NCBI RefSeq assembly: GCF_010725725.1
Contig: NZ_AP022599.1
Location: forward strand, 1,488,001-1,552,000
DNA length: 64,000 nucleotides
Source: Mycolicibacterium pulveris
GTDB taxonomy: Bacteria; Actinomycetota; Actinomycetes; Mycobacteriales; Mycobacteriaceae
Direction of reading: 5' to 3'
Shown: one piece after another, positions 25,681 to 35,890 of the stretch
Layout: each line of letters begins with the position of its first letter
Position numbering within the stretch: position 1 is the stretch's first letter
Made by a program: the position numbers and the translations under genes
The notes under the pieces: generated by a model
What the model saw: only the letters and a program-made list of their open reading frames with translations
The model's database searches: none
Told to the model about the DNA's origin: nothing

Positions 25681-25724
25681 CAAACCGCACGTGCGCGCTG
25701 GGGAGTGGTCCTACGCTGACGGGC

Positions 25725-26747
25725 ATGGCTGAGAAACGGGTTCCCAAAGTCGTCGTTCTCGGTGGGGGCTCCTGGGGTACCACCGTCGCGTCCATCTGCG
25801 CCAGGCGCGGGCCGACCCTGCAATGGGTGCGCTCGGAGGAGACCGCCAAGGACATCAATGACAACCACCGCAACACCAAGTACCTCGGCGACGAGGTCGA
25901 ACTCCCCGAGTCGTTGAAGGCGACGACGGACTTCTCCGAGGCGGCCAGCTGCGCCGACGTCATCGTGATGGGCGTGCCGTCACACGGCTTTCGCGCGGTG
26001 CTGACCGAGCTGGCCAAGGAGCTGCGGCCGTGGGTACCCGTGGTGTCGTTGGTCAAGGGGCTCGAGCAGGGCACGAACTACCGGATGAGCCAGATCGTCG
26101 CCGAGGTGCTGCCCGGGCATCCGGCCGGAATCCTGGCCGGGCCGAACATCGCCCGCGAGGTCGCCGAGGGCTACGCCGCCGCCGCGGTGCTCGCGATGCC
26201 CGACCAGCAACTCGCCGCGAACCTGGCACAGCTGTTCCGCACCAAGCGGTTTCGCACGTACACCACCGACGATGTGGTCGGCGTGGAGATGGCAGGCGCG
26301 CTGAAGAACGTGTACGCGATCGCGGTCGGCATGGGCTATTCGCTTGGGATCGGCGAGAATACCCGCGCGATGGTGATGGCGCGTGCCGTGCGCGAGATGT
26401 CGAAGCTGGGCGAGGCGATGGGTGGGCACCGCGACACGTTCGCGGGCCTGGCCGGCATCGGCGACCTCATCGTCACGTGCACGTCGCAGCGCAGCCGCAA
26501 CCGCCACGTCGGCGAACAGCTGGGTGCAGGCAAGCCGATCGACGAGATCATCGCGTCGATGAACCAAGTCGCCGAGGGCGTCAAGGCCGCCAGCGTGGTC
26601 ATGGAGTTCTGCAACGACTACGGGCTGTCGATGCCGATCGCGCGGGAGGTCGACGCGGTGGTCAACCACGGCTCGACCGTCGAGCAGGCCTACCGCGGGC
26701 TGATGGTCGAAAAGCCGGGCCACGAGGTGCACGGCTCGGGGTTCTGA
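25725..26747 (+). CDS. gpsA: glycerol-3-phosphate dehydrogenase [NAD(P)+]
   Basis: 340 residues. Makes sn-glycerol 3-phosphate from dihydroxyacetone phosphate for phospholipid synthesis. N-terminal Rossmann motif VVLGGGSWGTTVA, then MGVPSHGFRAVL, SLVKGLE, LAGPNIAREV, the active-site lysine in GALKNVYAIAVGMGYSLG, and NTRAMVMARAVREM. ATG 25725 lies 7 bases after TACGCT (25712-25717), a plausible -10, so the mRNA may be leaderless. Starts the block that matches M. tuberculosis Rv0551c-Rv0564c in inverted order. Confidence 0.95.
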   Translation: MAEKRVPKVVVLGGGSWGTTVASICARRGPTLQWVRSEETAKDINDNHRNTKYLGDEVELPESLKATTDFSEAASCADVIVMGVPSHGFRAVLTELAKELRPWVPVVSLVKGLEQGTNYRMSQIVAEVLPGHPAGILAGPNIAREVAEGYAAAAVLAMPDQQLAANLAQLFRTKRFRTYTTDDVVGVEMAGALKNVYAIAVGMGYSLGIGENTRAMVMARAVREMSKLGEAMGGHRDTFAGLAGIGDLIVTCTSQRSRNRHVGEQLGAGKPIDEIIASMNQVAEGVKAASVVMEFCNDYGLSMPIAREVDAVVNHGSTVEQAYRGLMVEKPGHEVHGSGF

Positions 26748-26765
26748 GCCCGTGCGCGCCGAAGG

Positions 26766-27308
26766 CTAGTTGAAGAACGGGTTGGTGCCCTCGGGCCGGT
26801 CCAGCAGCGGAACGCGGCCGTCGTTGATGATGTAGCTGCCCGCCGGGCTGAGCACGAAACCGGACTGGTTACGGCTGTCCGCGCACGTCGTCACCGAGCC
26901 GTCGCTGCCGCAGCTGACCGTCTGGAAGCTGATCCGCGACCCGGCCGGCAGCGGCTTGACGTCGCCGACGAAGCCGAACACCGCGGCGTCGGCGTTGGCG
27001 AACCCGGGCACCCCCGGCCCGCCGCTGACGAAGTTCGCGCCGTTGGGCGCGGCGGGAATCGCGCCGCTGCAGCCGTAGCCGCCGGTGCGCTGCAGCACAC
27101 ACGTCAACCCGTCCGGGGTGCGGAACGCATACCAGCTGCCGTCCATCACCGCATAGTCGGAGAGCTTGACCGGGGCGTAGGCGTTGACGTCGGGAGCGGG
27201 TGGGGCCGGCGGCGGCGACGGCGGCTGCGCGGCAGCCACTCCGGACCCGCCGAGCAGCGCCGCGGCCGCGCCGAGGGCGCCGATCAGGACTCTGTTCAGC
27301 ACGTGCAC
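26766..27308 (-). CDS. secreted protein, unknown function
   Basis: 180 residues from a GTG, with a signal peptide (VLIGALGAAAALLGGSGVAA) followed by a proline-rich linker. The mature part holds four cysteines in CVLQRTGGYGC and CGSDGSVTTC, likely two disulfides, and ends NPFFN. It resembles small exported mycobacterial proteins, but I do not recognise a named family. It is convergent with gpsA, 18 bases away. Confidence 0.75.
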   Translation of the reverse strand: MHVLNRVLIGALGAAAALLGGSGVAAAQPPSPPPAPPAPDVNAYAPVKLSDYAVMDGSWYAFRTPDGLTCVLQRTGGYGCSGAIPAAPNGANFVSGGPGVPGFANADAAVFGFVGDVKPLPAGSRISFQTVSCGSDGSVTTCADSRNQSGFVLSPAGSYIINDGRVPLLDRPEGTNPFFN

Positions 27309-27375
27309 ACCCTAAACGGTGCGCTGGGGACTCGCAGCATACCCAGGTCATCGCCGATCGACGGCCGCCCGTTAC

Positions 27376-27428
27376 GTGATTTCGGCGCGCTCATGGCCCC
27401 TGACGGTCGATCAGCGCGCCGAAATCGC
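27376..27428 (-). repeat. 53-bp palindromic element, family A copy 3
   Basis: Arms GTGATTTCGGCGCG and CGCGCCGAAATCGC (14 bases, one mismatch) around 25 bases. Its reverse complement lines up with the copies at 40904 and 41842, all exactly 53 bp. It ends immediately before the htpX stop codon and could act as a hairpin terminator. Confidence 0.8.
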
Positions 27429-28304
27429 TCAGTACGGGCCGCCGCGGCCGGCCATCTGCTCGAGCCGGCGGATCCGGTCCTCGATCGGCGGGTGCGTGGA
27501 GAACAGCTTGCCGATCTTCTCGCCGGAGCGGAACGGGTTGGCGATCATCAGGTGCGCCTGATCGGCCAGCTTCGGGTCGGGCGGCAGCGGCGCCTGCTCC
27601 ACACCGGCGCTGATCTTGCGCAGCGCGCTGGCCAACGCCAGCGGGTCACCGGTCAGCTCCGCACCGGACTGGTCGGCCTGGTACTCGCGCGACCGCGACA
27701 CGGCCAGCCGGATCACCGTCGCCGCGATTGGGCCCAGCAGCGAAACCAGAAGGATCGCAATCGGATTCGCGCCGCCGCTACGGTTGCCGCCGAACATGCT
27801 CGCGAAGAAGGCGAGGTTGGCCAGCGCGGTGATCACCGACGCCATCGCGCCTGCCACACACGAGATCAGGATGTCGCGGTTGTAGACGTGCGACAGCTCG
27901 TGACCCAGCACCGCGCGCAGCTCGCGTTCGTTGAGGATGCCCAGGATGCCCGTCGTACAGCACACCGCCGCGTTGCGCGGATTGCGGCCCGTCGCGAACG
28001 CGTTGGGCGCCGCGGTGTCGCTGATGTAGAGCCGCGGCATCGGTTGCCGCGCGGCGGTCGCCAGCTCGCGCACGATGCGGTACATCACCGGCGCCTGCAT
28101 CTCGTTGACCGGCTGCGCGTGCATGGCCCGCAACGCCAGCTTGTCGCTGTTGAAGTAGACGTAGACGTTCATGCCGATGGCGAACAGCACGGCCAGGAAC
28201 ATGATGTTGCGGCCGAACATCGCGCCGACGGCGACGATCAGCGCCGAGAACAGCGCCAGCAACAGGAACGTCTTGATCCTGTTCGCGTGCGGGTTCCACG
28301 TCAT
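27429..28304 (-). CDS. htpX: membrane zinc metalloprotease HtpX (M48)
   Basis: 291 residues, close to the 286-residue M. tuberculosis protein. Two N-terminal membrane helices (about 11-50), the zinc motif HELSH in [15 protein letters not shown], two further hydrophobic segments and the third zinc ligand region [13 protein letters not shown]. It degrades misfolded membrane proteins. Gene order htpX-grcC1-menJ is that of M. tuberculosis. Confidence 0.95.
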   Translation of the reverse strand: MTWNPHANRIKTFLLLALFSALIVAVGAMFGRNIMFLAVLFAIGMNVYVYFNSDKLALRAMHAQPVNEMQAPVMYRIVRELATAARQPMPRLYISDTAAPNAFATGRNPRNAAVCCTTGILGILNERELRAVLGHELSHVYNRDILISCVAGAMASVITALANLAFFASMFGGNRSGGANPIAILLVSLLGPIAATVIRLAVSRSREYQADQSGAELTGDPLALASALRKISAGVEQAPLPPDPKLADQAHLMIANPFRSGEKIGKLFSTHPPIEDRIRRLEQMAGRGGPY

Positions 28305-28395
28305 CGCGGATTCCTCCTGCTTGGGGCTCTCGAGTCGAGCTGGAAGCCTTCGCCTGACATAACGCTGCAGCGATCCCCCCGGTTCCGAAACAGCC

Positions 28396-29403
28396 TCAGC
28401 CGTGCCGGTTGACCGTGTAGTGCACCAGCGTGGCCAGCGCGTCGCGGCCGGGGCCGTCGGGCAGGTGGTTGAGCTCGTCGCTGGCCTGTTCGGCGTACTG
28501 GACGACGGTCTCTTTGGCCCGCGCCATGCCCGGTGACGTGCGCAGTAACCGCAGCGCCTCGGCCAGGTCGTCGTCGTCGTCGACGGGCCCGGCCAGCAGC
28601 TGCCGCAGCCGGTCGGCGTCGGGCCCCGGTTCGCGCAGCGCGTAGAGCACCGGCAGCGTGTGCACGCCTTCGCGCAGATCGGTGCCGGGCACCTTGCCGG
28701 ACTCCTCGAGGTCGCTGTCGATGTCGATGATGTCGTCGGAGATCTGAAACGCGGTGCCGACGATGCCGCCGAGGCGGGAGAGCCGCTCGATCTGCTCGTC
28801 GTCGGCGCCGGAGAACGTGGCCCCGAACCGGCCGGACGCCGCGATCAGGCAGGCGGTCTTCTCGTACACCACCTTGAGGTAGTGGTCGACGGAGTCGACG
28901 TTCTCGGCGGCGCCGCGGGTTTCGCGCATCTGGCCGGTGACCAGCTGGGCGAACGTGTCGGCGATCACCCGCACCGCTTCGGGCCCCAACCTGCTGACCA
29001 GACGAGACGCGGTGGCGAACAGGTAGTCGCCGGCCAGGATCGCGATGTTGTTGCTCCAGCGGGCGTTGGCGCTCAGCGCACCGCGGCGCATCTGCGCGTC
29101 GTCCATCACGTCGTCGTGGTACAGCGTCGCGAGGTGCACGAGCTCGATGACCGCACCGGCGACCGTCACCTGCCACGCGTCGGGTTCGGGGCCCAGCCGC
29201 GCCGACAGCACGGTGAACAGCGGACGGAACCGCTTGCCGCCGGCCTGGAACAGGTGCTGCACGGCCTCGGACATCAGCTCGTCGGCTTTGCCCAGCTCAG
29301 CGGCCATCAGGTCCTCGATGCGCGCCACCGCGTCGCGAACGTCTCGCGCGAACGCGGGGTCCCCGAAATCCACTCCCGCCACCACGCTCGCTGGTGTCCT
29401 CAC
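28396..29403 (-). CDS. grcC1: polyprenyl diphosphate synthase
   Basis: 335 residues from GTG 29403, the same length I recall for M. tuberculosis GrcC1. Trans-prenyltransferase with both aspartate-rich motifs, DDVMD (in [15 protein letters not shown]) and DDIID (in [12 protein letters not shown]). It elongates prenyl diphosphates, and beside menJ it probably makes the menaquinone side chain. A much longer open frame upstream overlaps menJ and is rejected. It is divergent from menJ with 21 bases between starts. Confidence 0.93.
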   Translation of the reverse strand: MRTPASVVAGVDFGDPAFARDVRDAVARIEDLMAAELGKADELMSEAVQHLFQAGGKRFRPLFTVLSARLGPEPDAWQVTVAGAVIELVHLATLYHDDVMDDAQMRRGALSANARWSNNIAILAGDYLFATASRLVSRLGPEAVRVIADTFAQLVTGQMRETRGAAENVDSVDHYLKVVYEKTACLIAASGRFGATFSGADDEQIERLSRLGGIVGTAFQISDDIIDIDSDLEESGKVPGTDLREGVHTLPVLYALREPGPDADRLRQLLAGPVDDDDDLAEALRLLRTSPGMARAKETVVQYAEQASDELNHLPDGPGRDALATLVHYTVNRHG

Positions 29404-29424
29404 ACAGCCAACATACTGGGAACC

Positions 29425-30645
29425 ATGGATTCGCGAGCCGACGTGGTGGTGGTGGGTGCCGGACCCGCTGGATCGGCGGCCGCCGCATGGGCGTGCCGCG
29501 CCGGCCGCGATGTGCTGGTGATCGACTCCGCGCAGTTCCCCCGGGACAAGGCCTGCGGCGACGGCCTGACCCCGCGCGCCGTGCAGGAAATGGAGCGGCT
29601 GGGGCTGGGTACCTGGCTGGACGGGCGGGTTCGTCACCGCGGGTTGCGGATGTCGGGGTTCGGCGCCGACGTCGAAATCGAGTGGCCGGGACCGTCGTTC
29701 CCGGCGACCTCCAGCGCGGTCCCGCGCACCGAGCTCGACGACCGCATCCGCATGGTCGCCGTCGACGAGGGCGCCAAGATGATGTTGGGCGTGAAAGCCG
29801 TTGGCGTGCAGCATGACTCGACGGGCCGGGTGATGACGCTGGAGCTGGACAACGGGGCCTCGATCGGGTGCTCCGAGTTGATCGTCGCCGACGGCGCACG
29901 ATCGACGCTGGGGCGCGTGCTGGGCCGGCAGTGGCACAAGGAAACCGTGTACGGCGTGGCGGTGCGCGGTTACATCGCCACGCCGCGGGCGGGCGAGCCG
30001 TGGATCACGTCGCATCTGGAGTTGCGCTCCCCCGAAGGTGAGGTGCTGCCCGGCTACGGCTGGATCTTCCCGCTGGGCAACGGCGAGGTGAACATCGGCG
30101 TCGGCGCGCTGGCGACGTCGCGGCGGCCGGCCGACACGGCGCTGCGGCCGCTGATGTCCTACTACGCGGGGCTGCGCCGCGACGAGTGGGGCTTCTCCGG
30201 TGCGCCGCGGGCCGCGTTGTCGGCGCTGTTGCCGATGGGCGGGGCGGTGTCGGGGGTGGCCGGGCCGAACTGGATGCTGATCGGCGACGCGGCGGCCTGC
30301 GTCAACCCGCTGAACGGCGAGGGCATCGACTACGGGATGGAGACCGGCCGGCTGGCGGCCGAGCTGCTGGGCTCCGGTGACTTGTCGGCGGCATGGCCGG
30401 CGGTGCTTTCGGCGCACTATGCGCGCGGGTTCTCGGTGGCGCGCCGGCTGGCGCTGTTGTTGACGATTCCGCGCTTCCTGCCGCTGGCGGGGCCGGTGGC
30501 GATGCGGTCGGACTTCTTGATGACGATCGCGGTGCGGGTGATGGGCAATTTCGTCACCGAGGAGGACGCCGACTGGGTGGCCCGGCTGTGGCGGGTGGCG
30601 GGGAAGGCATCGCGGCGCATCGACGAACGTCCGCCGTTCACCTGA
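29425..30645 (+). CDS. menJ: menaquinone reductase (geranylgeranyl reductase family)
   Basis: 406 residues. FAD-binding VVVVGAGPAGSAAAAW at the N terminus, FPRDKACGDGLTPRAV (family signature) and GDAAACVNPLNGEGIDYGME. MenJ saturates one isoprene unit of the menaquinone side chain in mycobacteria. The ATG lies close to a CATACT sequence at 29411-29416, so the message may be leaderless. Its stop overlaps the start of the next gene by one base (TGATG). Confidence 0.92.
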   Translation: MDSRADVVVVGAGPAGSAAAAWACRAGRDVLVIDSAQFPRDKACGDGLTPRAVQEMERLGLGTWLDGRVRHRGLRMSGFGADVEIEWPGPSFPATSSAVPRTELDDRIRMVAVDEGAKMMLGVKAVGVQHDSTGRVMTLELDNGASIGCSELIVADGARSTLGRVLGRQWHKETVYGVAVRGYIATPRAGEPWITSHLELRSPEGEVLPGYGWIFPLGNGEVNIGVGALATSRRPADTALRPLMSYYAGLRRDEWGFSGAPRAALSALLPMGGAVSGVAGPNWMLIGDAAACVNPLNGEGIDYGMETGRLAAELLGSGDLSAAWPAVLSAHYARGFSVARRLALLLTIPRFLPLAGPVAMRSDFLMTIAVRVMGNFVTEEDADWVARLWRVAGKASRRIDERPPFT

Positions 30646-31085
30646 TGAGCACACCCGCGGTCTACCGCGCGCCGATGCGTTCCCGCAGCGACGATTTCGA
30701 TCCGGCGGCGACGATCGAGCGCGCGCTGGCGCTGGGGCTGGTGGGCTTTGGTGAAGCCGGTGCCGATGAGCGGCTGCAGCGTCGGGTGGACCGGTTCGCC
30801 GACGTCGACGACGGCTCGTTCGTGTGGACACGCGACGCCGCGGGCCTGTACTGGCTGGGCCGCATCGACGGGCCGTACTTCTACGACGATGCCGGAGCGG
30901 CGGTGGATCTGGTGCATGTCCGCCCCTGCCGGTGGCTGGGGCGCCCGCTCACCGAATCCGCGGTGCCCGCCGCCGTCGTCGCCACCTTCGGCCGGGGCGG
31001 GCGCAACTTCCAGCAGACCCACGACCCCGGCGTCGGCCCGCAGACGCAACGGGCTTGGGACGCAGGCATTGTCGAGTCTGGCTAA
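30645..31085 (+). CDS. conserved hypothetical protein coupled to menJ
   Basis: 146 residues, soluble, no signal peptide. Visible stretches: DDGSFVWTRDAAGLYWLGRI, YFYDDAGAAVDLVHVRPCRW, GRGGRNFQQTHDPG. The TGATG overlap indicates translational coupling to menJ. I do not recognise the family. Confidence 0.65.
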   Translation: MSTPAVYRAPMRSRSDDFDPAATIERALALGLVGFGEAGADERLQRRVDRFADVDDGSFVWTRDAAGLYWLGRIDGPYFYDDAGAAVDLVHVRPCRWLGRPLTESAVPAAVVATFGRGGRNFQQTHDPGVGPQTQRAWDAGIVESG

Positions 31086-31181
31086 CTGTAAGCCCTGCTA
31101 GCTGAACTGTTCACGGGCACGCGCCGGGATTATCCTTTGGCGTAGCGGCGTTTAGAAAGTGCATCGAGGGAAGGAACCGCG

Positions 31182-31397
31182 ATGCGTAGCCTGACAGTTC
31201 GAGCGGCGCTCGGCGCAATCGCCATCACCGCTGCCCTGGGCTCGGCCGGAATCGCTGCCGCGGCGCCGAGCGGGCCGTGTCGAGACGTGCCCTATGTCGG
31301 TGTCTGCGAACGACTCGGCGACCAGCCGCGCCCCACCCCCCGACAGAGCATGGGCGAAATCATCGTGACGCCCGACAGCACCCAGTCCGTCGGCTAG
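31182..31397 (+). CDS. small secreted protein
   Basis: 71 residues: a signal peptide cut near AAAAP, then about 43 residues with two cysteines (CRDVPYVGVC). The ATG follows GGGAAGG. An upstream TATCCT (31131-31136) could be a -10 box, giving a 5' leader of about 40 bases. No known family. It is convergent with the next gene, overlapping by four bases. Confidence 0.7.
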   Translation: MRSLTVRAALGAIAITAALGSAGIAAAAPSGPCRDVPYVGVCERLGDQPRPTPRQSMGEIIVTPDSTQSVG

Positions 31398-32449
31398 CCA
31401 AGCGATTTGGCGAACCCGCTGACGTCGCGGATGCTGGCGTCGAACACATCCGGCATGACGTGCGCCATCAGCAGATCACCGCCGTGGCAGGTGCCCGCCA
31501 CCACGCGGCCGACCGCGGGCACGCCCACGCGGATCAGCCGTCGGTAGTACAGCAGGCCCTCGTCACGCAGCGGGTCGAGTTCATTGACCGAGATGACATG
31601 CGGTGGCATTCCGGTCAGCTCGCCGTCGGTGGCCACCCCGGCCCAACAGGTGGCGTCGTCGGCGTGCTTACCGTCGGGGTCGTAGATCGAGCCGAGCAGC
31701 GCCAGCTGTTGGCGATCGACGAAGTATCCGTCGTTCTCCTTCAGCGACGGCAGGTCGTCGCACTCGTCGAGCCAACGGTTGGAGATGTAGGGGCACTGCG
31801 CGTAGAGCCCGGCGATGTCGCCCACCCAGCCTTCCCGTTTGGCCTTGTGCGCCACGGCCAGCGTCAGGTTGCCGCCGCCGGACTCCCCCGACACGATCAA
31901 ATGGCTGACACCGAGTTCCGTGCGGTTGGCCGCCACCCACCGCACGGCCGACGCGCAGTCGTTGAGGCCCGCCGGAAACGGGTGGGGGCCGAGCTTGCCG
32001 CCGGAGTTGCGAAACTCCACGCCGACGACGACAACCCCTGTGGCAGCGAGGTATTCACGCAACCTCAGATAGGCGGTGTCGGCGGCGCTGCCGATCGCCA
32101 TTCCGCCGCCGTGCAGATGTACGACGGCGGGCAAGGGGGCGCCGCCGGTGTCGGGGCTGCTGAGGTACAGCGTGATGTCGTTGCCGTCGACGCTGGCGAT
32201 CTGGGTGGTCGTGGTGGTGACGCCGGTGACCGTCGGTGCGGCCTGGGCGAACACGTCGAAGATGGCGCCCATGCCCTGTTCGCTGACCGCGGCGAACTCG
32301 CGGCGGTCTTCCAGCGGCGCGTCGACGGTCAGCGGCGGGGGCGGTAGCCGCCCGTCGAGGCCGAACGGCGCGAAGGCCTTGACCATGCGCGGATCAGCAC
32401 GCGGATCGGTGCCGAGGGTGGCTTCGGGGTCTGCCAGACGTCCATACAT
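31394..32449 (-). CDS. alpha/beta hydrolase, hormone-sensitive-lipase family
   Basis: 351 residues. Contains the oxyanion-hole motif HGGGMAIGS, the nucleophile elbow GESGGGNLTLA, and a C-terminal Asp/His pair (EPDPLRDEG-like ELDPLRDEGLLYY, then GTCHGGDLL). These enzymes cleave short or bulky esters. No signal peptide, so cytoplasmic. Its neighbours give no clear substrate. Confidence 0.88.
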   Translation of the reverse strand: MYGRLADPEATLGTDPRADPRMVKAFAPFGLDGRLPPPPLTVDAPLEDRREFAAVSEQGMGAIFDVFAQAAPTVTGVTTTTTQIASVDGNDITLYLSSPDTGGAPLPAVVHLHGGGMAIGSAADTAYLRLREYLAATGVVVVGVEFRNSGGKLGPHPFPAGLNDCASAVRWVAANRTELGVSHLIVSGESGGGNLTLAVAHKAKREGWVGDIAGLYAQCPYISNRWLDECDDLPSLKENDGYFVDRQQLALLGSIYDPDGKHADDATCWAGVATDGELTGMPPHVISVNELDPLRDEGLLYYRRLIRVGVPAVGRVVAGTCHGGDLLMAHVMPDVFDASIRDVSGFAKSLG

Positions 32450-32473
32450 GGCGTGACCGTATACCGCGGCGCG

Positions 32474-34252
32474 CTATGTCGTCGGCCATCTGGTGTCGAA
32501 GATGTCCAGGATATGGGGCAAACCCTTCTGGTACCGGGCGCGGTCGAGCTGTTTGAGGGGTTCCCACCACGGCGCCTGGAACAGCTCGACGATCTTGACC
32601 ATGTCGCCGTTGTAGCCCGACGCCTGCAGCACCGCGTTGGCCGCGTAGCGCCCGCCCTCGTTGGCGCCCTCCATCGTGGTGACGTTCTGGTCGGTCTTGA
32701 TCCATTCGCCGGCCAGAAACAGGTTGTCGATCGCCGTGACCGCGTTGGGCCGTCGATGCCACGACCCGGGATCCTGGATGAACAGCGGTTCGTCGTTGCG
32801 GACATCCGGTGTGCCCGAGTCGATGATCGCCGGGTCGAGGAACCACGAGTGCAGCATGTCGTCGTCGACCACCTTGTCGGTGTCGTTGAGGTGGGCCTTG
32901 ATCTGCTGCCACGCCTCGTGGGCGATCTCCTGGGGCGTGCAGTCCCGCGCACTTCTGCCGTTGAAGTTACCCGGCGTGCTCCAGTCGGAGATGATCGCCG
33001 ACAGACAGTCACGCACGGTGCCGTCGCCGTACTCGGTGAGGCTTTTCCTCCAGAACTGCTCCTGGCTGATCGAGGTGATCGCCCAACCGGAGTCGACGTA
33101 GTTGACGTGACCCTTGGTGACGTCGACACGATCCTTGAGATAGAACATCAGGCCGTTCATCCACTCGGTGCGCAGCAGCGCGATGTTGGCCAGTTGCGGG
33201 TCGGCCTCGATGACGTCGGGGGTGAGGACCGCGGCCAGCTTCTCGCACGGGATGGCCGAGACGTACCAGTCGGCGACGACGGGCTGCGGTATGCCGCCCT
33301 GGCTGACCACGGTCGCCGACTCGATGTGCTTGCCGTTGGTGGTAAACCGCGCCACCGCCTGACCGATGCGGAACTGCACGCCCTGGTCACGCAGGTACTC
33401 GACCCATGGGTCCAACCACTGCGAGCTCGTCGGTCCGTTGAGCACACGGTCGAAACCCTTGCCGTCGGAGTCGTTTCCGAAAAGCAGGATGGACCAGACC
33501 GACGCTTCGCCGACCAGTCCGATCGAATGTGCGCTGGCGTCTTTGGATTTGGATGCGGCCAGGTTACGGATGATGCCGTCGGCGAGGTAGCGGTTGTATT
33601 CGTGGGACTTTCGGTTCGCGCCGATGTAGTCCTCCCACGTCAGGTTCTCCCACTGGCCGAGCTTGCGTTCGTTGCTGCTGGAGACGTAGACGGCGAGCTT
33701 CTGCGCGGCGTACAGCGCCTCCCACGGCGGCAGCCGGAACAACGTCTCGAAGACGGTGGTGACCGATTCGATGAAAGCCTTTGGAGTGATCGGATTCGGG
33801 ATGGTCGGCAGCGGAAGCGGAAGCGGCACAGTGAGATCGGAGCGACCCATCCCGGAATGCAAGTAGGATGTCGCCCGGGTCAGGTTCTCCCAGGTGCCGT
33901 TCCGGTTGCCGGGAAACGGGATTCGACGCATGGTGTCGGTGACGTTGCGGTAGAAGCCGGGGAAGAACCGGAACCCGTGCTCGGCAGGCAGCGGCGTGGC
34001 CCCGGAGTTCGGGACGGGTATCGAACGGGCTTTGCCGCCGAGTTCTTTTCGTTCGTAGACCGTGACCTGATAGCCGCGTTCGACGAGTTCGTGCGCGGCG
34101 GTCAAGCCGGCGATCCCCGCACCGAACACCGCGACCGTCTTTCCGGGGGCGGCGCGGGCGCGCGGCGGCATCGACGCCAGCGCGGCCGCGGCGGCGGCTC
34201 CGGCCAGGAACGTCCGGCGGGACAAGTGAGTGTGCTGAGCATCACTCGACAT
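32474..34252 (-). CDS. Tat-exported FAD-dependent oxidoreductase
   Basis: 592 residues. Twin-arginine signal (LSRRTFLAGAAAAAALAS) predicts folded export. Then the dinucleotide motif VAVFGAGIAGLTAAHELVER, KELGGKARS, HGFRFFPGFYRN and the C-terminal FAD contact LFLAGEWIKTDQNVTTMEGA. This matches the phytoene-desaturase/amine-oxidase (HpnE-like) group. It may act on an isoprenoid or amine outside the membrane. Not part of the M. tuberculosis order as I know it. Confidence 0.85.
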   Translation of the reverse strand: MSSDAQHTHLSRRTFLAGAAAAAALASMPPRARAAPGKTVAVFGAGIAGLTAAHELVERGYQVTVYERKELGGKARSIPVPNSGATPLPAEHGFRFFPGFYRNVTDTMRRIPFPGNRNGTWENLTRATSYLHSGMGRSDLTVPLPLPLPTIPNPITPKAFIESVTTVFETLFRLPPWEALYAAQKLAVYVSSSNERKLGQWENLTWEDYIGANRKSHEYNRYLADGIIRNLAASKSKDASAHSIGLVGEASVWSILLFGNDSDGKGFDRVLNGPTSSQWLDPWVEYLRDQGVQFRIGQAVARFTTNGKHIESATVVSQGGIPQPVVADWYVSAIPCEKLAAVLTPDVIEADPQLANIALLRTEWMNGLMFYLKDRVDVTKGHVNYVDSGWAITSISQEQFWRKSLTEYGDGTVRDCLSAIISDWSTPGNFNGRSARDCTPQEIAHEAWQQIKAHLNDTDKVVDDDMLHSWFLDPAIIDSGTPDVRNDEPLFIQDPGSWHRRPNAVTAIDNLFLAGEWIKTDQNVTTMEGANEGGRYAANAVLQASGYNGDMVKIVELFQAPWWEPLKQLDRARYQKGLPHILDIFDTRWPTT

Positions 34253-34319
34253 GCCGCTAAGTTAATGGCCATTCTCCGCGGGAAGGCCGCGACACGCCGT
34301 AACGCCTGCCCGTTGTCGG

Positions 34320-35006
34320 CTAAGGTTTGGTCGCGGCGTGCAGCGCGACGATTCCGCCGGTGAGATTGCGCCACCGCACCTGCGACCAGCCGGCCTCGGC
34401 TATCTCGCGGGCCAGGGCCCGCTGGTCGGGCCACGCGCGGATGGACTCGGCGAGGTAAACGTAGGCCTCCGGGTTCGACGACACCGCGCGGGCGATCCGC
34501 GGCAGCGCCTGCATCAGGTACTCCTTGTAGACGGTCGCGAACAAGCGGTTCGTCGGCGTGGAGAACTCGCACACCACCAGCCGTCCGCCGGGCCGGGTCA
34601 CCCGCGCCATCTCCCGCAGCCCCGCGGTGTGGTCGACCACGTTGCGCAGCCCGAAACTGATCGTCACCGCGTCGAAGACGCCGTCGGCGAACGGCAACCG
34701 CGTCGCGTCCCCGGCCACCTTGGGCACCTTGCGCTGGTAACCGGCGGCCAGCATCCCCACGCTGAAGTCCGCGGCCACACACCACGCCCCCGACGCCGCC
34801 AACTCCACCGTCGACACCGCGGTGCCGGCCGCGATGTCGAGCACCTTGTCGCCGGGCCCCACCCGCAGCGCCGAGCGTGTCGCGCGCCGCCAGAACCGGT
34901 CCTGGCCCAGCGACAACACGGTGTTGGTCAGGTCGTAGCGGCGTGCGACGGCGTCGAACATCGATGCGACCTCGTGCGGGTCCTTCTCCAGCGTCGCGCG
35001 GCTCAC
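34320..35006 (-). CDS. menG: demethylmenaquinone methyltransferase
   Basis: 228 residues from GTG 35006, giving the N terminus [20 protein letters not shown] that lines up with M. tuberculosis MenG (Rv0558) from memory. SAM-binding [20 protein letters not shown] and the UbiE signatures [20 protein letters not shown] and [16 protein letters not shown]. It catalyses the last methylation of menaquinone synthesis. The longer upstream open frame overlaps the divergent SDR gene and is not used. Confidence 0.95.
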   Translation of the reverse strand: MSRATLEKDPHEVASMFDAVARRYDLTNTVLSLGQDRFWRRATRSALRVGPGDKVLDIAAGTAVSTVELAASGAWCVAADFSVGMLAAGYQRKVPKVAGDATRLPFADGVFDAVTISFGLRNVVDHTAGLREMARVTRPGGRLVVCEFSTPTNRLFATVYKEYLMQALPRIARAVSSNPEAYVYLAESIRAWPDQRALAREIAEAGWSQVRWRNLTGGIVALHAATKP

Positions 35007-35054
35007 GGCGTCGACGCTACCTGTGGTCCGGGCCTTCAGGCGCATAGTGGGTCC

Positions 35055-35879
35055 ATGGGCGAAAGAGTGTGGTTCATCACCGGGACATCGCGCGGGTTCG
35101 GCCGCGAATGGACGGCCGCGGCCCTCGAGCGGGGCGACAAGGTCGCCGCGACCGCGCGCGACGTCGCGACGCTGGACGATCTGGCGTCGACATACGGCTC
35201 CGCGCTGCTGCCGCTGTCGCTGGATGTGACCGACCGCGAGGCGGACTTCGCGGCCGTCAAGCAGGCCCACGACCACTTCGGCCGGCTCGACGTCGTCGTG
35301 AACAACGCCGGCTACGGCCACTTCGGTTTCGTCGAGGAGGTGACCGAGCAGGAGGCGCGGGATCAGATCGAGACCAACGTGTTCGGCGCGCTGTGGGTCA
35401 CCCAGGCCGCGCTGCCGTACCTGCGGGCCCAGCGCAGTGGGCACGTCGTGCAGGTGTCGTCGATCGGCGCGGTGTTGGCGTTTCAGAACCTCGGGCTCTA
35501 TCACGCGTCGAAGTGGGCCCTTGAGGGTTTCTCGCAGTCGCTGGCGCAGGAGGTGGCGCCGTTCGGGATCCACGTCACGCTGATCGAGCCGGCCGGCTTC
35601 GCCACCGACTGGGGCGGCTCGTCGTCACGGCGGTCCGCGCCGCTGCCCGACTACCGCGAGGTGCACGAGGAGGCCGACCGGATTCGCAGCCAGCGCGTGT
35701 CCAAGCCGGGCGACCCGAAGGCGTCGGCGCGGGCCCTGCTGAAGGTCGTTGACGCCGAACCTCCGCCGCTACGAGTGTTTTTCGGGGAGATCGGGTTGGG
35801 GATGGTCAAGGCCGAATACGCCGACCGGATCAAGACGTGGGAGCAGTGGCAGCGGGTCGCCATCGAGGCACAGGGCTGA
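35055..35879 (+). CDS. short-chain dehydrogenase/reductase
   Basis: 274 residues. Classical SDR: cofactor motif [19 protein letters not shown], catalytic Ser in VQVSSIGA and YxxxK in [10 protein letters not shown]. Oxidises or reduces an alcohol/carbonyl with NAD(P)H. The ATG is 48 bases from the menG start on the other strand; shared divergent promoter with a CATAGT-like -10 at 35043-35048. Confidence 0.9.
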   Translation: MGERVWFITGTSRGFGREWTAAALERGDKVAATARDVATLDDLASTYGSALLPLSLDVTDREADFAAVKQAHDHFGRLDVVVNNAGYGHFGFVEEVTEQEARDQIETNVFGALWVTQAALPYLRAQRSGHVVQVSSIGAVLAFQNLGLYHASKWALEGFSQSLAQEVAPFGIHVTLIEPAGFATDWGGSSSRRSAPLPDYREVHEEADRIRSQRVSKPGDPKASARALLKVVDAEPPPLRVFFGEIGLGMVKAEYADRIKTWEQWQRVAIEAQG

Positions 35880-35890
35880 GTTCGCTCCGG

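Noticed and set aside
28396..30831. 811-codon minus-strand open frame extending grcC1
   Set aside because: The upstream half lies antisense to menJ and is rich in Arg/Gln/His; grcC1 starts at 29403.
32453..34363. 636-codon plus-strand open frame
   Set aside because: Antisense to the Tat-exported flavoprotein; no start signal or domain.
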